Assembly (NCBI RefSeq): GCF_040869045.1 | Contig: NC_090323.1 | Coordinates: 39,302,066-39,366,065, forward strand | DNA length: 64,000 nucleotides | DNA from: Eurosta solidaginis | Lineage: Eukaryota; Arthropoda; Insecta; Diptera; Tephritidae | Reading direction: 5' to 3' | Part shown: in pieces, positions 47,691 through 61,269 of the stretch | How the letters are laid out: every line of letters begins with the position of its first letter | Numbering within the stretch: the stretch's first letter is position 1 | The notes under the pieces: generated by a model | What the model was told of the DNA's origin: nothing | Databases searched by the model: none | Seen by the model: only the letters and a program-made list of their open reading frames with translations | Translations under genes and position numbers: made by a program

Positions 47691-50167
47691 TTCCGTACTC
47701 AACACCTGTGGGTTCCGGCGTTCATTTTACTTGAAGTCTCATCGCAGTGTGTAGCAGATCCAACCTTGTTTAATTTCAAAACTGTTTCAAGCACAAATAT
47801 TTTTGTCAGCAAAATTTTCTTAAAGCTTTCCTCAGCAAGCTTTTCTAAACGTTTTGATTTATAAGCTTTTCTGAGGATTTCTCCAAGCCAGCTCTGAATA
47901 AATAAGCATTTTTTACGTAAGCTTTTATTGCAACTATTTTACATAGTAATTATTCTGCGCCTTAAGGGTTTTAATCAACTTTTTTTTAAGGTTTCGTTTG
48001 CGAAAGATACCTCGAACGAGCGAACGTTCGTTTCATAAAAGAAGATGGGGCCGTAAAGCTCTCAATTTTGTAAAGAAAACTTAAGATAACTATGTATATA
48101 GTTATTTTTCTACAACATAACCTTTTCACACTCTTCATATTTGTTTTGTGAATGTTTAATTCAAGTTAAGTAACCCAACTGAACATTGAACATAATATAG
48201 GGTTAAGCTCACTTTACCACGCTATGAAGTTTTTTTAAAATTAGAAAGCTCTTTCTTTGTATCGATAATATTTTAACTGGAGTTATATCCAGTTTAACGC
48301 TATTCAGTTTGTATCTATTAAATGTTAAAAAAATTTCATTAAAAAGAAATGCTTTTACTTCCAAAATATAAAATAGTATTTTTTTGGATTTGCTTTCATT
48401 GTAATATGTGAATAAAAAATATATTAAATACATAGTTTTTATATATCGATACAAAAGTTTATATGCATACAATAAAATCAATAAACAGTGGCGAACAAAT
48501 AATAGCAGTGGCAGTTTTAATGAAATTTCTTCAATTAAATACTTTTTTTAATGATTTGGGAAAAATTTAAACATTATTAAATAAATTATAAATTAAAAAT
48601 TGCTTCAAATAAATGTTTTCATACATTTAAAGCAATAAGGGTATTTCCCGTTTAAAAACTCAACTACTTTTTATTGTCGATATTTTAAGACAGAACGTTT
48701 ATGATTTTTTTTACTGAAAGTATGCCAACTCATCATATTTTTTTTTTATGCCAACTCATCTCAAAAACGTTTTCAAAAAAATTCAAAAGTTCGCGAAAAT
48801 TTTACGAATATGTCGAACTTCTTCTTGGGAGTTTTCTTATTTTTTAGTATGCAGTTTTGTAGCACACTGATTTGTAGTACACTAAAGTACAAGTTTCAGG
48901 TCTCTCAAAATTTACATTCATTTTTGACAATTTTTTTTTCCAAAAAGTGTTTCAATTTTAATTCCATATAAAAAATAAAGCCCCTCGTATGGAAGAAAAT
49001 ATTAGACACCATTTGGAAAAAAAATCTTTTTTTTTTTTAAATAATGAGAGTTTTGAGAGACCTAAAACTTGTACTTTGTTAGACTACAATTGACTGGGCT
49101 TATAACAATATAATAAACAAACTTAAAAAAATAGTAAAACTCTAAGTAAAAGTACAGAATTTTCGTAAAATTTTCGACAATAAACAATTTTTTTTTTTCA
49201 AAAAAGTTTAGATGATTGGTTTGCATTATTTCAGGTACAAAATTCACGTAAGTTTTTTCTTAAATTATCAGAAATAAATAAAAGATGAATTGATTAGATT
49301 AAAAAAACAAATTGCCACTTCTATTTTTCTGCGCGCTGCTGTATATTAAATTACATTATTGCATTATTTTGTTTGAATACTTATTAAAGGGCGTAAAGCA
49401 TTACAAATCAATAGTTATGCGATTCAATTACATAAACTGCCAATACATATACGTATATACATACATATATGTATATGACTAAATATGTGTATAAATATAA
49501 AATATTTAAATTTAATTGAATTAAGTCATCCCATTGTATATATATACTATAATAGTTTAACACACAAACATATAGTTATGTAGGTAAGTAGATATATATA
49601 TATATGTAAATACAAATACATAATCAATATGACGCGCTTATAAAACTAATTATTGTTACCATTGTGGATGAGTTTAAACTTATATTATTTTCATTAGTTA
49701 GTTGTTGTTTTATTTTTAATGATGCTTTTTTTAGTAATATGAGCGTTTCGACTTTTTATAGTATATATTATTATTAATTAAATTTTTTTGTTTCTCTTCC
49801 TTGTTAGTATTTGTGTGTGTGTGTATTTTTGTTAAATGTATGCATTAAGTGGGCTCGTTTGATATTTGTGTTGTGATTTTTGTGACCGTTTGCTTCACAT
49901 GTATGTATAGTTCAAAAATAATTTTTATTTGTATGTATCTAAATTCAACTTGCTATGTGCAATTATAATATTTAATTATTATTTTTTTTTTTTGTATATA
50001 TTATGATTGATTTTATGCATATGCCAAAGTTCACATGATATAAATTTGATGAGGCGTCTTTGATATTTTTGGGATGATGATATATGAGAACTTTAAACTG
50101 TGATAATATGTTAAAACTAAAAAATAAAACACATAGCAATGAAATGCAAGTGATAATTCTTGCGAAT
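47691..50167. other. AT-rich non-coding DNA
   Basis: Includes a small AGCTTTT-rich patch (47810-47935) like the clusters at 14.3 and 17.6 kb, and TA-rich microsatellites near 49440-49610. No gene was seen. Confidence 0.55.
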
Positions 50168-50170
50168 TAA

Positions 50171-50405
50171 GGGCTTCATTCTGCGAACGATAGCTCAGAC
50201 GAATGCTTCGTCTCCAAACGACTTCGTCCAGCAATGGTATTCTCAACTATTTTCGTTCGGCATTTACGTTCTTACTTTACGTCAAACAAGAAGGCGAAAG
50301 CAAATGTCAAATGATCTGCTGCCATCGTGTAACTTAGTGCCAATACACTAGCAGTTTGTCTCTAAGACAAAACGAAAGTTAGCTTCGTAATACAGAATGA
50401 GGCCC
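50171..50405. mobile_element. 235-bp MITE, Harbinger-like
   Basis: Inverted ends GGGCTTCATTCTG (50171-50183) and CAGAATGAGGCCC (50393-50405) match at 12 of 13 positions. They are flanked on both sides by TAA (50168-50170, 50406-50408). TAA target duplications and GGGC starts fit the PIF/Harbinger superfamily. There is no coding capacity. Confidence 0.75.
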
Positions 50406-50408
50406 TAA

Positions 50409-52120
50409 GATTGTTCAATGAACATTCATTGAGAGAGATTGAGCTCAATTGAAAAATCTAATTTAATTACCAACCGCTTAAAAAACACACGAAATATATA
50501 CTTTTTCAAAATCTATACAAACCCTTTAGAAAAGCACATGAAAGTTCTCATGGGCACAGACTTAATAATACAATATTAGCACATATGAAGGTATTCCAAC
50601 TATTTCGGAAATAAATGATATAGATGAAATTGTTATTTCTACTTCTTTTATACCCGCCAAACTATCAGAAGTTCTATTCTGCAATTGTGCACATCGATAG
50701 ATAAAGGGATAAATGGACGCCTTTTCAATCTGACAGCTTCTGTAGTGCGGAACTTTCTTGATTATTCTGTACTTTTTTAAGCAACATGTTCTTTATTAAC
50801 ACTACCTTAGTGGTAGCACTTTACAATTACATAACCCGCATACTTCACTGATAACGTATTAAAATTAAACTGATTCATTCTACCTCAGCATGCGCTGTTT
50901 TTATAGTCTCGGTTCGCCCTGTTCACCTATTTCCCCCACGGCGTAGACTTTTCACGAACAGCCGTCTCGAATAGTTGCTTATTTATTTTCGTCTATGTAT
51001 ATTTTATTGGCTTTGGCTACATATATGTATATTTGTATATATGCATTTTATTGTCGTATACATTTGTGTGAAATATTCTCTTCGCAGTAAACTTCTGCTC
51101 GTGGATGATTATTACATAATGTGTGACTGTTTCTCTTTCTTCTTCGCTCTTAGCTGCTGACTACATTTATATATGGTTATTTGCTTTGATGTTTATACGT
51201 ATGGTTGCGTGTTTTGCTGTTGTTGTGCATTGCGCCCCCCAAAACTCGATTAGTTGTATTAGTAGCTTTCAGGACCTCGCAATCATCCTGTTTGGTTAAT
51301 AGCGCTATAGCATATTCCTAGATTTTCCATAAGAGATAATCCAATTGAAACATATCCTGTCCATCTCATATGGGAAATCGTTCTATTGTCTCGAGCAGCA
51401 GCAAAGGAAAACATTTACATAGATGAAGGCAAAGCTCGACACATCCGTTCAATCAATACGAATTTATCAATTTAAACTTGCATGTTTTTAGACTGGCTTC
51501 CCTTTAACAAAGCTTATATTTTAATCGCTGAACCTGTATTTTCCTGTAGCAGCCCAGCTGTATTTGCGATGGCATATGCCTTCACTAGAAAGAAATTGCA
51601 AGAGTCTGGAAGCCGGTAAAAATTAACGGACCTTGTCCATGAGGACCTCAAATAGACTGAATCAGTACGTAGTGTCAGAGAATATGCTTTTGACTTAACT
51701 GTGCAAATAGGTAGTAGACCTCTTGATTAAACGGCTAATTATTGTGTGATTATTCCAAAAAAAAAATTTTAAGAAATATATATCGTGTGTTTTCTTTACG
51801 GAAATCTCAATAACCCTTATTAAATTATTTACACATGTATTATAAAAAAAAAAACGTAAAACGTAAATAAAATTACATAAATACTATTTATCTTTATACC
51901 CGTAAAGAATTTTGATGCAATATACATTACATAGTGATATTTTGTGCGCATGTGAATGATATCGTGCTGGTATGGCAGGTGATGTGATGGTGATGAAAAT
52001 GTGAAAGCAAACAACATTATATTTTTTATAAGGTTTTACCAAATTGTTATTGCATTTAAACGTTTTTGAACAAGTTGTAATTTTCGACCAAAATTCTTTC
52101 GTAGTGCAAGTCAAAAAAAC
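50409..52120. other. Non-coding DNA, nothing recognised
   Basis: Mixed composition with moderately GC-rich islands (50640-50980, 51230-51720) but no gene-like open frame or repeat structure that I could identify. Confidence 0.5.
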
Positions 52121-52127
52121 TTCACTG

Positions 52128-52188
52128 TTACGGCTCAACGTTACGCTCCTGAAGAAGCTAAGGTGCTTAGCAAAACGTTGAGCCGTAA
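52128..52188. other. Compact two-stem hairpin with hammerhead-like core
   Basis: Perfect 15-bp outer stem: TTACGGCTCAACGTT (52128-52142) with AACGTTGAGCCGTAA (52174-52188). Inside it is a perfect 6-bp hairpin GCTAAG-GTG-CTTAGC (52157-52171). CTGAAGA (52149-52155) lies just before the inner stem and AAAAC just after. This resembles the CUGANGA...GAAA core of hammerhead ribozymes, but the G of GAAA is missing and there is no stem I, so it is unlikely to be active as such. Confidence 0.55.
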
Positions 52189-52189
52189 G

Positions 52190-53540
52190 AGTGACACTTT
52201 GTAGATGATCACTGAGCTAGAGTTTTGGTGCTATTTTAAAGTATTTTGATTAGTGCTTTTCATTGTTTGGTAGCTATTTAATGATATGTTTATGAAATTT
52301 GTTGCATGATTGTGATTTTATTTGATGATGATCTTAACTTAAGATTTTTTAAGCTTTGATTCACTTCTAGCGGTGCAATGACTTTAAAATTTATAGTATG
52401 TGATGAAAAAAGTTGCAGTCAAGTAATTCTAGTTAACATACTTTTGCTTCAGTTGAAATGTACAAGTGAGTTGGGAGTCGTGATTGTGTGTTGAAGAATT
52501 TTTAGTGAAATTTTAGTTTGTTGAATTTATTAAATTTATTTTTTTTTTAAGTAAAAGTTTATGTGAATATCAAAAAAATGTTATAATATTTCGTGACCTT
52601 AGCTTATTTGCTCATATATTTGTGAACATTTTAAGTAATGATTACGCTTTGTATTATTGATTTGAATTTTCAAATGAGTTTTTAAGTTGTTTTTCGTTTA
52701 TTTATTTTTTTTTTTCGAAAATGTGAAAATTAAGTTTTCTACTAATATTAAATAGATACTATTGAAAAACTATTCTTAAATTGAAGTATTTTCTCTCTCA
52801 GAAAAAACTTTCGCATGAGCTACAATTTTAATGATCATTTCAGTTGATTTGCCCCAGAATATATGATGTTTCAGCGGAAGACCACCCCAACTCTGCTGGC
52901 CTTTTATTAGCAAATTTTGAAAATATCTCAATAATTTTTTTTTAAAACTGCTCTGCTTCATTGCTTTTTTTAGCATAATCTCAATTTTTTTCCATCTAGG
53001 CTACGGCATTCCTTCTTTAAACAAATTCTGAAATATAGGTGTTTTCAAGCAGCTAGCTCAGATAGGGAGTTATTCCACATAACCATCGATATATTCCGCC
53101 TGAAACAATGTTGAAAAACTTCATTATATTTATATCCTCTTAAGTTAGGTTATCTCAGTAATCAAAGGTGATGAAACAATTTAACATTTACTTTTTTGAA
53201 AAAATTGACATAGAAACTTTTTAAAATGTTATCTAGTTTCTTGTTCTTTTTAATGATACAAATCTGGTGTTCTTTTGTCTTCTCTTTTAATACAAGATCC
53301 TATTGCTATATTTGTCTATTTGAGTTTAATGAACTTTACTACAACATATTTCTTGCAAAATTTGTTTTTTAGTTTCATCGCCAAGTTTCTTTAACTGGGG
53401 GGAGGGGAGAAAATTCACATTCTGTTAAATGAGGAAACAAAAATGAAATTGCATATACTTCAACCAGTTTTTGTATAAACAATTTTTTTTATTTTATTAC
53501 CAAGGCAAATTAAGTACCAGGTGTTGTTACCCCAATAGCC
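52190..53540. other. AT-rich non-coding DNA
   Basis: T-rich sequence with no recognisable feature. Confidence 0.55.
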
Positions 53541-53895
53541 AAGGCGAATCCGTACAAGGTGATGTCAAAGCGAATTCAACCAATTCGGCGTGCAGAAGAA
53601 TGTTATGTCAAATGAAAATTTTCATTGATTTTGATTAACTGACATATTGTTGTACAAGGCGTTGTATGGAAAATAATCAAGAAGCAAACAGCTGTTGATA
53701 TAAGAACACCTGGTACTGAATTCGCCTTGCCCAACAGCTGATTGCTTTTTCTTGATTATTTTCCATACGACACCTTGTACAACAATATGTTAGTTAATCG
53801 AAATCAATGAAACTTTTCTTTTGATTTGGCATTCTGCTGCACGGCGAATTGGTTGAATTCGCTTTGCCATCACCTTGTTTAGATTTGCCTTGTTT
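53541..53895. repeat. Foldback MITE, ~165-bp inverted arms
   Basis: The left arm (53541-53705) matches the right arm (53730-53895) in inverse around an axis near 53717. Matching pieces include GTGATGTCAAAGCGAATTC with GAATTCGCTTTGCCATCAC, GTTGTACAAGGCGTTGTATG with its inverse, and CAGCTGTTG with CAACAGCTG. A separate 12-bp inverted pair GTACCAGGTGTT/AACACCTGGTAC sits at 53515 and 53705. No ORF. Confidence 0.8.
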
Positions 53896-53899
53896 ATTA

Positions 53900-56830
53900 T
53901 TTTACAGAATTTGAACTGCCTCTGCTCACAAAAACATTTTTACTTTTAATATTTTGAATTATGCTATCTTATATTAAATAAATAGTTTTTTTTTTTTCAT
54001 ACATTACTAACAATACAGTTATTTTATTAACTTGAAAATTTCTGTAAATATTGGTGTTCTGTAATATGAGTTGGTATTATGCATACATGCTATATATTAT
54101 TTTACGCTGAAACGTATATGGGAGAAAGCTTGTAACACAAAATTTTTAGCTACATAAATTAATGAAGAATAAAACGCGGTACACTGAAATAAATAAAGCT
54201 ATTAAAATCAACAATTCGGGGTTGTTATTATTAGAGTAACAGACATTCGCTAAAATTGATCGCATAATGGATGATTAAATCAATCATAATGTGGTTTTTT
54301 TTTTTACTTAACTGTTTAAACAATCAATTGAGAAGAACAATTTGTGCGATACTATTTGCGGTGGATATACATTTATAGAAATTTCGGTTGAGTTAACCCC
54401 TGATTCGATTGATTTTAGCAGCTATTTTCTTTCGATGTACCTTATTAATGAAAACCCAGAGGTTTTTTTGCGGGTTATGCGTTTCGCCGCCTTTTGCACG
54501 TCTTGAACAGTAAATTTGACTTATTAGTACAAACGACATAAGTTATCAATAAACATTTCAAAGAAGTTAAGAAAATTGAATATAAGTTAAGGAATCAATA
54601 AATTAAGATATTTCGAAATTTCCATGGCTTAAGTAATATTTCGCAATCTAGCAATAGATTTCTAATCTACTATTTTGCAAAGAACTGAGAGACGGGTGTT
54701 GCTGTGTTGCCAGAAAGGCAGTACTGTTTTTTATGGAGAATTTGTGTTATATACTCAATGAAATATTATTCTTTAGTGTTAGTATTTGTGAATAGTACTA
54801 AATATTTTAGTTAGAACTTCTTAGCTTTCCAGAGTAATTGTTTTTTTTCTTTTATTCAACTGTACTCTATTCCTAAGAGTTTTTTTGATGATTACGTTTA
54901 CTTTTTTTATCTTAATTTTTTTCATACAATGTAATCCTTAAAAATGATTTGAAACTCTTTTTTACTTAAAAAATTATATTCCCTTTGTTTTTAAAAAGTT
55001 TATTGATTCCTTCTAATTTATAATAAGGAAATTCAGATTTTTGTGTACTTGATGTTGGAAACGTTGCTATAGCAAATGAAAGCTACGGATAGTGAACTAC
55101 TTTTTTATTTTCAATCTTTTCTTTATATGTTTTGTTTTGACAGTTATTGATTTGTTATACAATACTGCAAAAATAAACTACAATTTTTGATGTGACGTAG
55201 CAAATGGATAGTCCTGTATTTTGTTTGTGTATTGTAAAAATTATGACACACAAGTTTGCAATGCAATGATGCTAAACCATTTGCAAAACACCCTGAACTC
55301 CCTTAATATATTTAAGTTAATGCTAAGCGCATAGAATTAACATTTTTTAACGCAAATTTTTCTTTGTTTTAATTATGTTCCCTTTAATATTACTTTTACT
55401 TCTTAAAATATCGCACATTTGCTATTGCTCTCATGTTTGTTGGTATTTTCTATAGCTCATTGTACTATACTCTACATTTTCTTCTATTTATGTAGGCATG
55501 TTAGAATTTTAAGTGTCAATGCTCTACTACTGTCAAGTTTTACTGTGATATTTTATTATTTTTTCTGCTCTACTAAAATTTGTTTTTTGAATATTATTAC
55601 TATTAATACTTATTGTAGCTGAAACCCATTAAACATTAGATTAATACTGGCCTGCGGCCTTATTCGTAACTCACTTTGAAATGAAATGCTATTCGAAATT
55701 ACATAAGTATTTATTTTTTCACATTCGAATGAATTTTCTTATGAATCATGTAACTCGATAAGGGCTCCGCAGCTCCAATAGTGCTACCGTCATCGGAATC
55801 GATGCTATTGGTACTGAGCGCTGAATGTTTTTCAATATATAAGTGAGAGAGTACAAAATTACTCATACGAGTTTTTAATGGGAGACTACAACAGAATAGC
55901 TGCAATAAAAGTTTGTCTCTAACGTTTTTTAGAATTTATTTGGATAACGTTATTCTTGGATGATACTCCCCAAATATCCTTGGCGGTTAAGTGAACATTC
56001 ATGATAATGATTATAACAAGAATAATCACCTTAAACAGTGGTGTTTCCTTCACTGAAGCATTTAGACCGCAGCACGGTAATCCAATGCTAGTACCTCTCC
56101 TATCAAGTGTCAAGCCTACGGTGTTTTTATTATTAGATATAGGGCGCGTCTTCCGGCACCTCTTCGTTCAATGCTCTCTATGAGTTTTTTTTTGTTGAAA
56201 AATCATTTTCTGGAACGATCTGTGCCCGTATCGACATCCATTTTTTAAATCACAAAAGCTCTGAATTTAGGGTTCCCTTGAATGGCATATGTTTAGTAGT
56301 GACCATACCTAATCATTAGATCTATGGTTAACTACTATTTTAATAAAAAGTTTGACAGATTCATATTTATCATTTGAGTGAAATTGGTTTTCATCCGTGA
56401 TCGTATGGCACGATACGAGCCCTGTTGTTGGTTTTGATTGTATAGTGATAAGAAAACTCTTCGGAGTAGCCTAAAAAAAGGACACTCAACTGCTAGCTTT
56501 ATATTTTAACTATATAGTTCGATTTCTTTAAAGATTTCACATTTTTTTTAGTGTCCGGTATCGGTGCTCGTTCAAATACAGCTGCGTTCCACATAGAAGC
56601 GCTGCAGCTACATTCACCAATAACCCGCGAAATTTTTGGGCATTTTTCAGTACCTTTCTAGGGATTTGAAGATGACATCACAATTGTTGTTAAAGTCGCG
56701 TACTTTCTTAGCATAGCAATGAAATGGAGATCAGAAGATTTCAACCTTAGAATTGAAGTGAGTTAATAGAGTCGAAGAGAGAGCAAAATCTCTCAAGCTA
56801 GGTAGATATGTATCTTATAACTTTAAAAGA
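53900..56830. other. Non-coding DNA, nothing recognised
   Basis: AT-rich to about 55640. The part 55640-56830 is more balanced, with only short open frames and no identifiable domain. Confidence 0.5.
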
Positions 56831-56839
56831 GCAATTCTT

Positions 56840-57515
56840 GTTTGTTTGTATAGCCGAACGAACTCGGGAACGGCTTAACCGATTTAAATGAAATTTGCTA
56901 CAGAGATAATGTATCACCTTCTAAGACTTCCTACCTAGGTGCTGCCACTCAGAATGTTTCACAAGATTGCCATCTATTCGAAATTAAAAAAAAATTGCAT
57001 GAGATATGCCGATATGGGTATAAAATGAAAGGTATTTCACTCCGCATTACAATAGGTACATTTTTGAGTAGGTTTGCCATTTAGGGTTGCCACCTATTCG
57101 AAGTTAAAAAAAAAATGCATGAGATATGCCGATATGGGTATAAAATGAAAGGTATTTCACTCCGCATTACAATAGGGACATTTTTGAGTAGGGTTGCCAC
57201 CTATTCTAAATGAAAAAAAAAATTCATGAGATATGCCGATATGGGTATCAAACGGAAGATATTTCACTCCGCATTACCATAGGGACATTTTTGAATAGGG
57301 TTGCCATTTAGGGTTGCTACCTATTCGAAATTAAAAAAATTGAATGAGATATGCCGATATGGGTATCAAACAAAGGTATTTCACTCCGCATTACAATAGG
57401 GACATTTTTGAGTAGGGTTGCCATTTAAGGTTGCCACCTATTCGAAATTAAAAAAAGAAACGTTGCCAGTACAACGAAACGTTGCCGAGCAAAGCTCGGT
57501 CGCCCAGGTACTGTA
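56840..57515 (+). mobile_element. Non-autonomous repeat element with internal tandem units and 3' hairpin
   Basis: The left part has CGAACTCGGGAACGGC and ACCGATTTAAATGAAATTTG, words I associate with dispersed insect elements. About four tandem units of 107-120 bp follow (GCCGATATGGGTAT at about 57008, 57128, 57235, 57353). The right end has CGAAACGTTGCC followed by a perfect hairpin CCGAGC-AAA-GCTCGG (57485-57499) and CGCCCAGGTA. The layout recalls the Helentron-like element at 4.9-8.0 kb. Family not confirmed. Confidence 0.65.
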
Positions 57516-60435
57516 TATGTAATGCCAGCATCTAATTGAAATGATGGTTCCATTTTCTAGAAGGAGCTTCAAACTTCTCGGTCTGTTACATACTACCACT
57601 AGAAACAGTCATATTCCACGCCGTTGTCGATTTGAATGTTGAGAGAGAAGAATAGCTTAAGTGCATTTGTAAGCTACAAATCAAGAACGCCATCGAAAAC
57701 TGTGCTCATATCCTTGGAGAATAAGCTAACAATTTATTTTATATGCAGACTTATCACAATCTGCATCTTTTACAAAAATTTCATACATTTAAGATTTCTT
57801 ACTACTTTCTGTTAAACAAATTGTATGTGCCGTTGTAAAGTAAACTTTTTGTTTAATTTTTGACAAATAATTTTTTTTTAATTTTTTTTACTTAATTATT
57901 GTACATATCATTAGTCCAATCAAAAAATCAATTATTGACTAAATTCTTAATTTTTTTTTTTTTTCAAATCACATGTCATATATTTTGTATTTTCAATAAA
58001 AATTATGCTTTTCACTGAATTTTGTTTTAATTACACTTCTTTACAATCATTTTTGTTTGAGCCTTACCAAATCAAAGCAACTCAGCGCTAGAAGTTTTCA
58101 CATTTGTTTCAAATCATCAAATTTAATATTCATGTTTCTACAAATACTTTTTTAAGAATTATTTTTTTGCTTGCAATTACTATTTGCGCACACGCATACC
58201 AACACAATGAAACGCACATTCAATTGATAAATGACATGTCGATTTTGGAGGGTTCAAAAACAATGTAAAGGTTAATCTCTTGTGTTTGTTGAATTGTTGT
58301 TGGGTTAAAAAGATGCTACAAATGTAAATACATACTTGTTTTTCTTTTATATTTAGAGTTTGGGCATACTTTTTTCTTTGTTTTTTTTCCTTTTTTTTTG
58401 TAAGTTTAAAAATTTACTTACCAAACAGACCATTTTGAGTAGTGCAATAGGTAGATTTCAAGGGCGACAATCTAATATGAAATTATAACAAGTGAATTTT
58501 AAAGTAATAAGCAAATTTAAAACATTTAAAATTTTTTGTTTTTTAATTTTCTTAATTTTATTTTTTTTTTTATTTTATTTTTTTTTTAAAGCTTTTTTTT
58601 TTTGCTTAACAAACTGCACTTAAATTAAAACAAATAATGTTAAAGCATTTCAAATGTTATACTTAAACTAAAAAACAAATTAATAAAAACTCAAATATTT
58701 AATTGAATTTTAAGTGATACACTAGCTGTCAATATACGACATATTTTTAAAATGTCATACATTAAACATTTTCAAAAAATTTATAAAATTCCCTTTTCAG
58801 TGGATTCACAAAGTATAATAGCACGTAATATTTCCATAATATCATAACATTGATGACAATAATCAATTTATGACATTTTATTTATAGGACCTTGTGAGTA
58901 CCCTAACTATAGAACAGCACTGTTACAACAGCTTAACCTTGGGTAGCTTTCCAAAAGAGGCCATGCCATAGTTAAATGTTCCTCAAGAAACTTTTAAAGC
59001 AACACAGCGAAGTTGTTTATTATTTTAACTTGACTTGATTCAAACGACCTTTGTTCCAAACGTTGAAAGTTTTTAAAGAGTTGCAGTTTGGATGCTGAAG
59101 GGGTTAGTGGTACTTGTTAAAAGGATAAAATTGTATACTAACACTTTACAATGTCAACACTTTCATAAGGCATACAAAAATTGAAACTTGTTGCTGCAAC
59201 ATGTTGCTAATGATGTATAAAGCACTTAGATATGTTAATCTCTCGGATAAAAAGATAGTGAAACATTACGGCTTGGAGCTCCCACGTAGAGAGCACCATC
59301 ACAGGTGGTGGTAATGGAAATGCTTTCCAGCAGATGTGTGGTACTTAAAATATTAGTGAAGTGGTGAAGATTCGTTTCTGAAAAATACGTGGGGCTCTCT
59401 TCTGCCACTCTGATTCGCAAGGAAATGCCACACGAAAGTTGTCAAATTTCTTTCGAATGGAATTAAATATTAAGGCCCCTGATACTCTGTTGCAAAACAA
59501 GTAAAATTTTGTTGTTTGTGTCATTTAAGCTTTCACTAATGTAAATTTATGAAATTTTTTAAATACTAAAACTCAAGCACTTAATTTAATATCACAACAT
59601 TTATGAATATTTAGCTGCATATTTGAACAAATCGTGTATCTTGCAAACATACAAAGAAACAAATAAGCTTAAAAGTAAAAATAATTACAGTTATTTAAAA
59701 AAAAAGTTTTTAAGAATTTTCAAATACATCAAATTATACAATTAAATTAAAAAATATACTATTACTAAGTAGTTAAAATAGTTGAAAGTAGTGGATTTTA
59801 TTTTTTTGTTTCAACAGTCAATATTTTTTATTTAAAAAATATATATTTCTGGCTACCGTTTCGATAATGCTCTATCTACACCCTTTTTCAGATCTTTGCT
59901 GCATAACGCTTTATCTTATAAATCGATTAAAGAACGACCCATCTCAGGCTTTGTTTCCAGTATGCATTACTTCAGCATAAATTCAATATATGTTGAGCTT
60001 ATATAGCGAGTTTTTTAAATAGAGCACTTTTTGGTGAAATTTTAGAATAATACGTTTTTCTAAAAAGGTCTTGTATAGAATTTTCTTCAATAAAAGGTTC
60101 TGATATAGCGCTCGTTTGAACTGAGAGCCGGGTTAGGGTATTATTCCACTCAAGCTTCCACATACTTTTACATTATTTTAAACTTCAAAACTTAAATATT
60201 CCCTGTACTGTAACTTTTTATGCATTGCACAATGTACAGAGAAAATGTCTATACAGAAAAACTATTTTTTTACAAATTTTTTAAGCAAATTATTTATAGT
60301 AATACATTGTAAAATTTACTTACAAATATTTAGTAACAAAATATTAACTAAAAAATTAACTAATAACTAAACAAATACAAACGAACTAACGATGAGTGTT
60401 TTATGAAAATTATAACTTAAATGAGCGAAGCAATT
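57516..60435. other. AT-rich non-coding DNA
   Basis: Long T and A runs, for example 57950-57965, 58380-58400 and 58560-58610. No gene or mobile element could be supported. Confidence 0.55.
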
Positions 60436-60439
60436 AGAA

Positions 60440-61250
60440 GCTTATAACGGTTAAAGCGCTACGTTGGTTAATCGGTTTATCGATAACTACTGTCGATTTG
60501 TCCATATCTCTTGAACTAAGCCAAATGACAAAGTATTTGTTTTCACAATATGCCACCCACTTGAGTATTAACAGCTTGATATAAAGTTGCATCATTAACC
60601 CTTAAAAGCAAAATTTAAATTTATCGGTACACAAATGACCCAGCACCTAAATTGTTCCATATCTCTTGAGCCAAACAAAATTTTCGTTTTGCATTACACA
60701 GCCACCTACTTGAAGTTTTATCCGGAATATGATTCAAGGTTCTATCATCAACCGTTAAAGCGCTACGTGAGATATCCAGTTTATCGACAACTACTGAGGA
60801 CTAAACCGATTATTGTGTACATCTCTTAAACCAAGTAAAATATCAAAATTAAATGTTCCATCTTTAACAGCTGAAGACGCTACGCGGGTTAATCTTTTTT
60901 TCGATAGCTACTGCCAATTTGTGTATATCTCTTGGATTGTTATTGACGCAACCTCGAATCAAATTGTGTCTTAATGAGCTATTAAGTAGTCATATACTGC
61001 AAAAACAAAGTTTTGAAAACCTTGCTTGGTTCAAGAGATATAGGGCAATTAAGTGTTGGGTCATTTGTGTACCGATACATTTCAATTCTGCCTTGAAGGA
61101 TTTATATTGGAAGTTTTTACTACACTGTGGACTAATCTACAAGAGGGTACCTATATATTGCAAGCAAAAAACTTTGCAATTGTGCTTGGTTCAAGAAATA
61201 TACATAAATTGACAGTAGTTATTTATAAACCGATTGGCTAACTTTGCATC
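60440..61250. mobile_element. Second, smaller foldback copy
   Basis: Same unit family as 37305-45870. Forward units occupy 60440-60940 (CATATCTCTTGAACTAAGCC, ATCATTAACCCTTAAA, AAATGACCCAGCAC, TTGATTCAAGGTTCTATCAT type). Inverted units occupy 60950-61250 (CTTGGTTCAAGAGATATA, GTGTTGGGTCATTTGTGTAC). The pairing axis is near 60850. The copy is more diverged and shorter than the first. Confidence 0.8.
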
Positions 61251-61269
61251 ATATCGTGTTCCTGATGAC

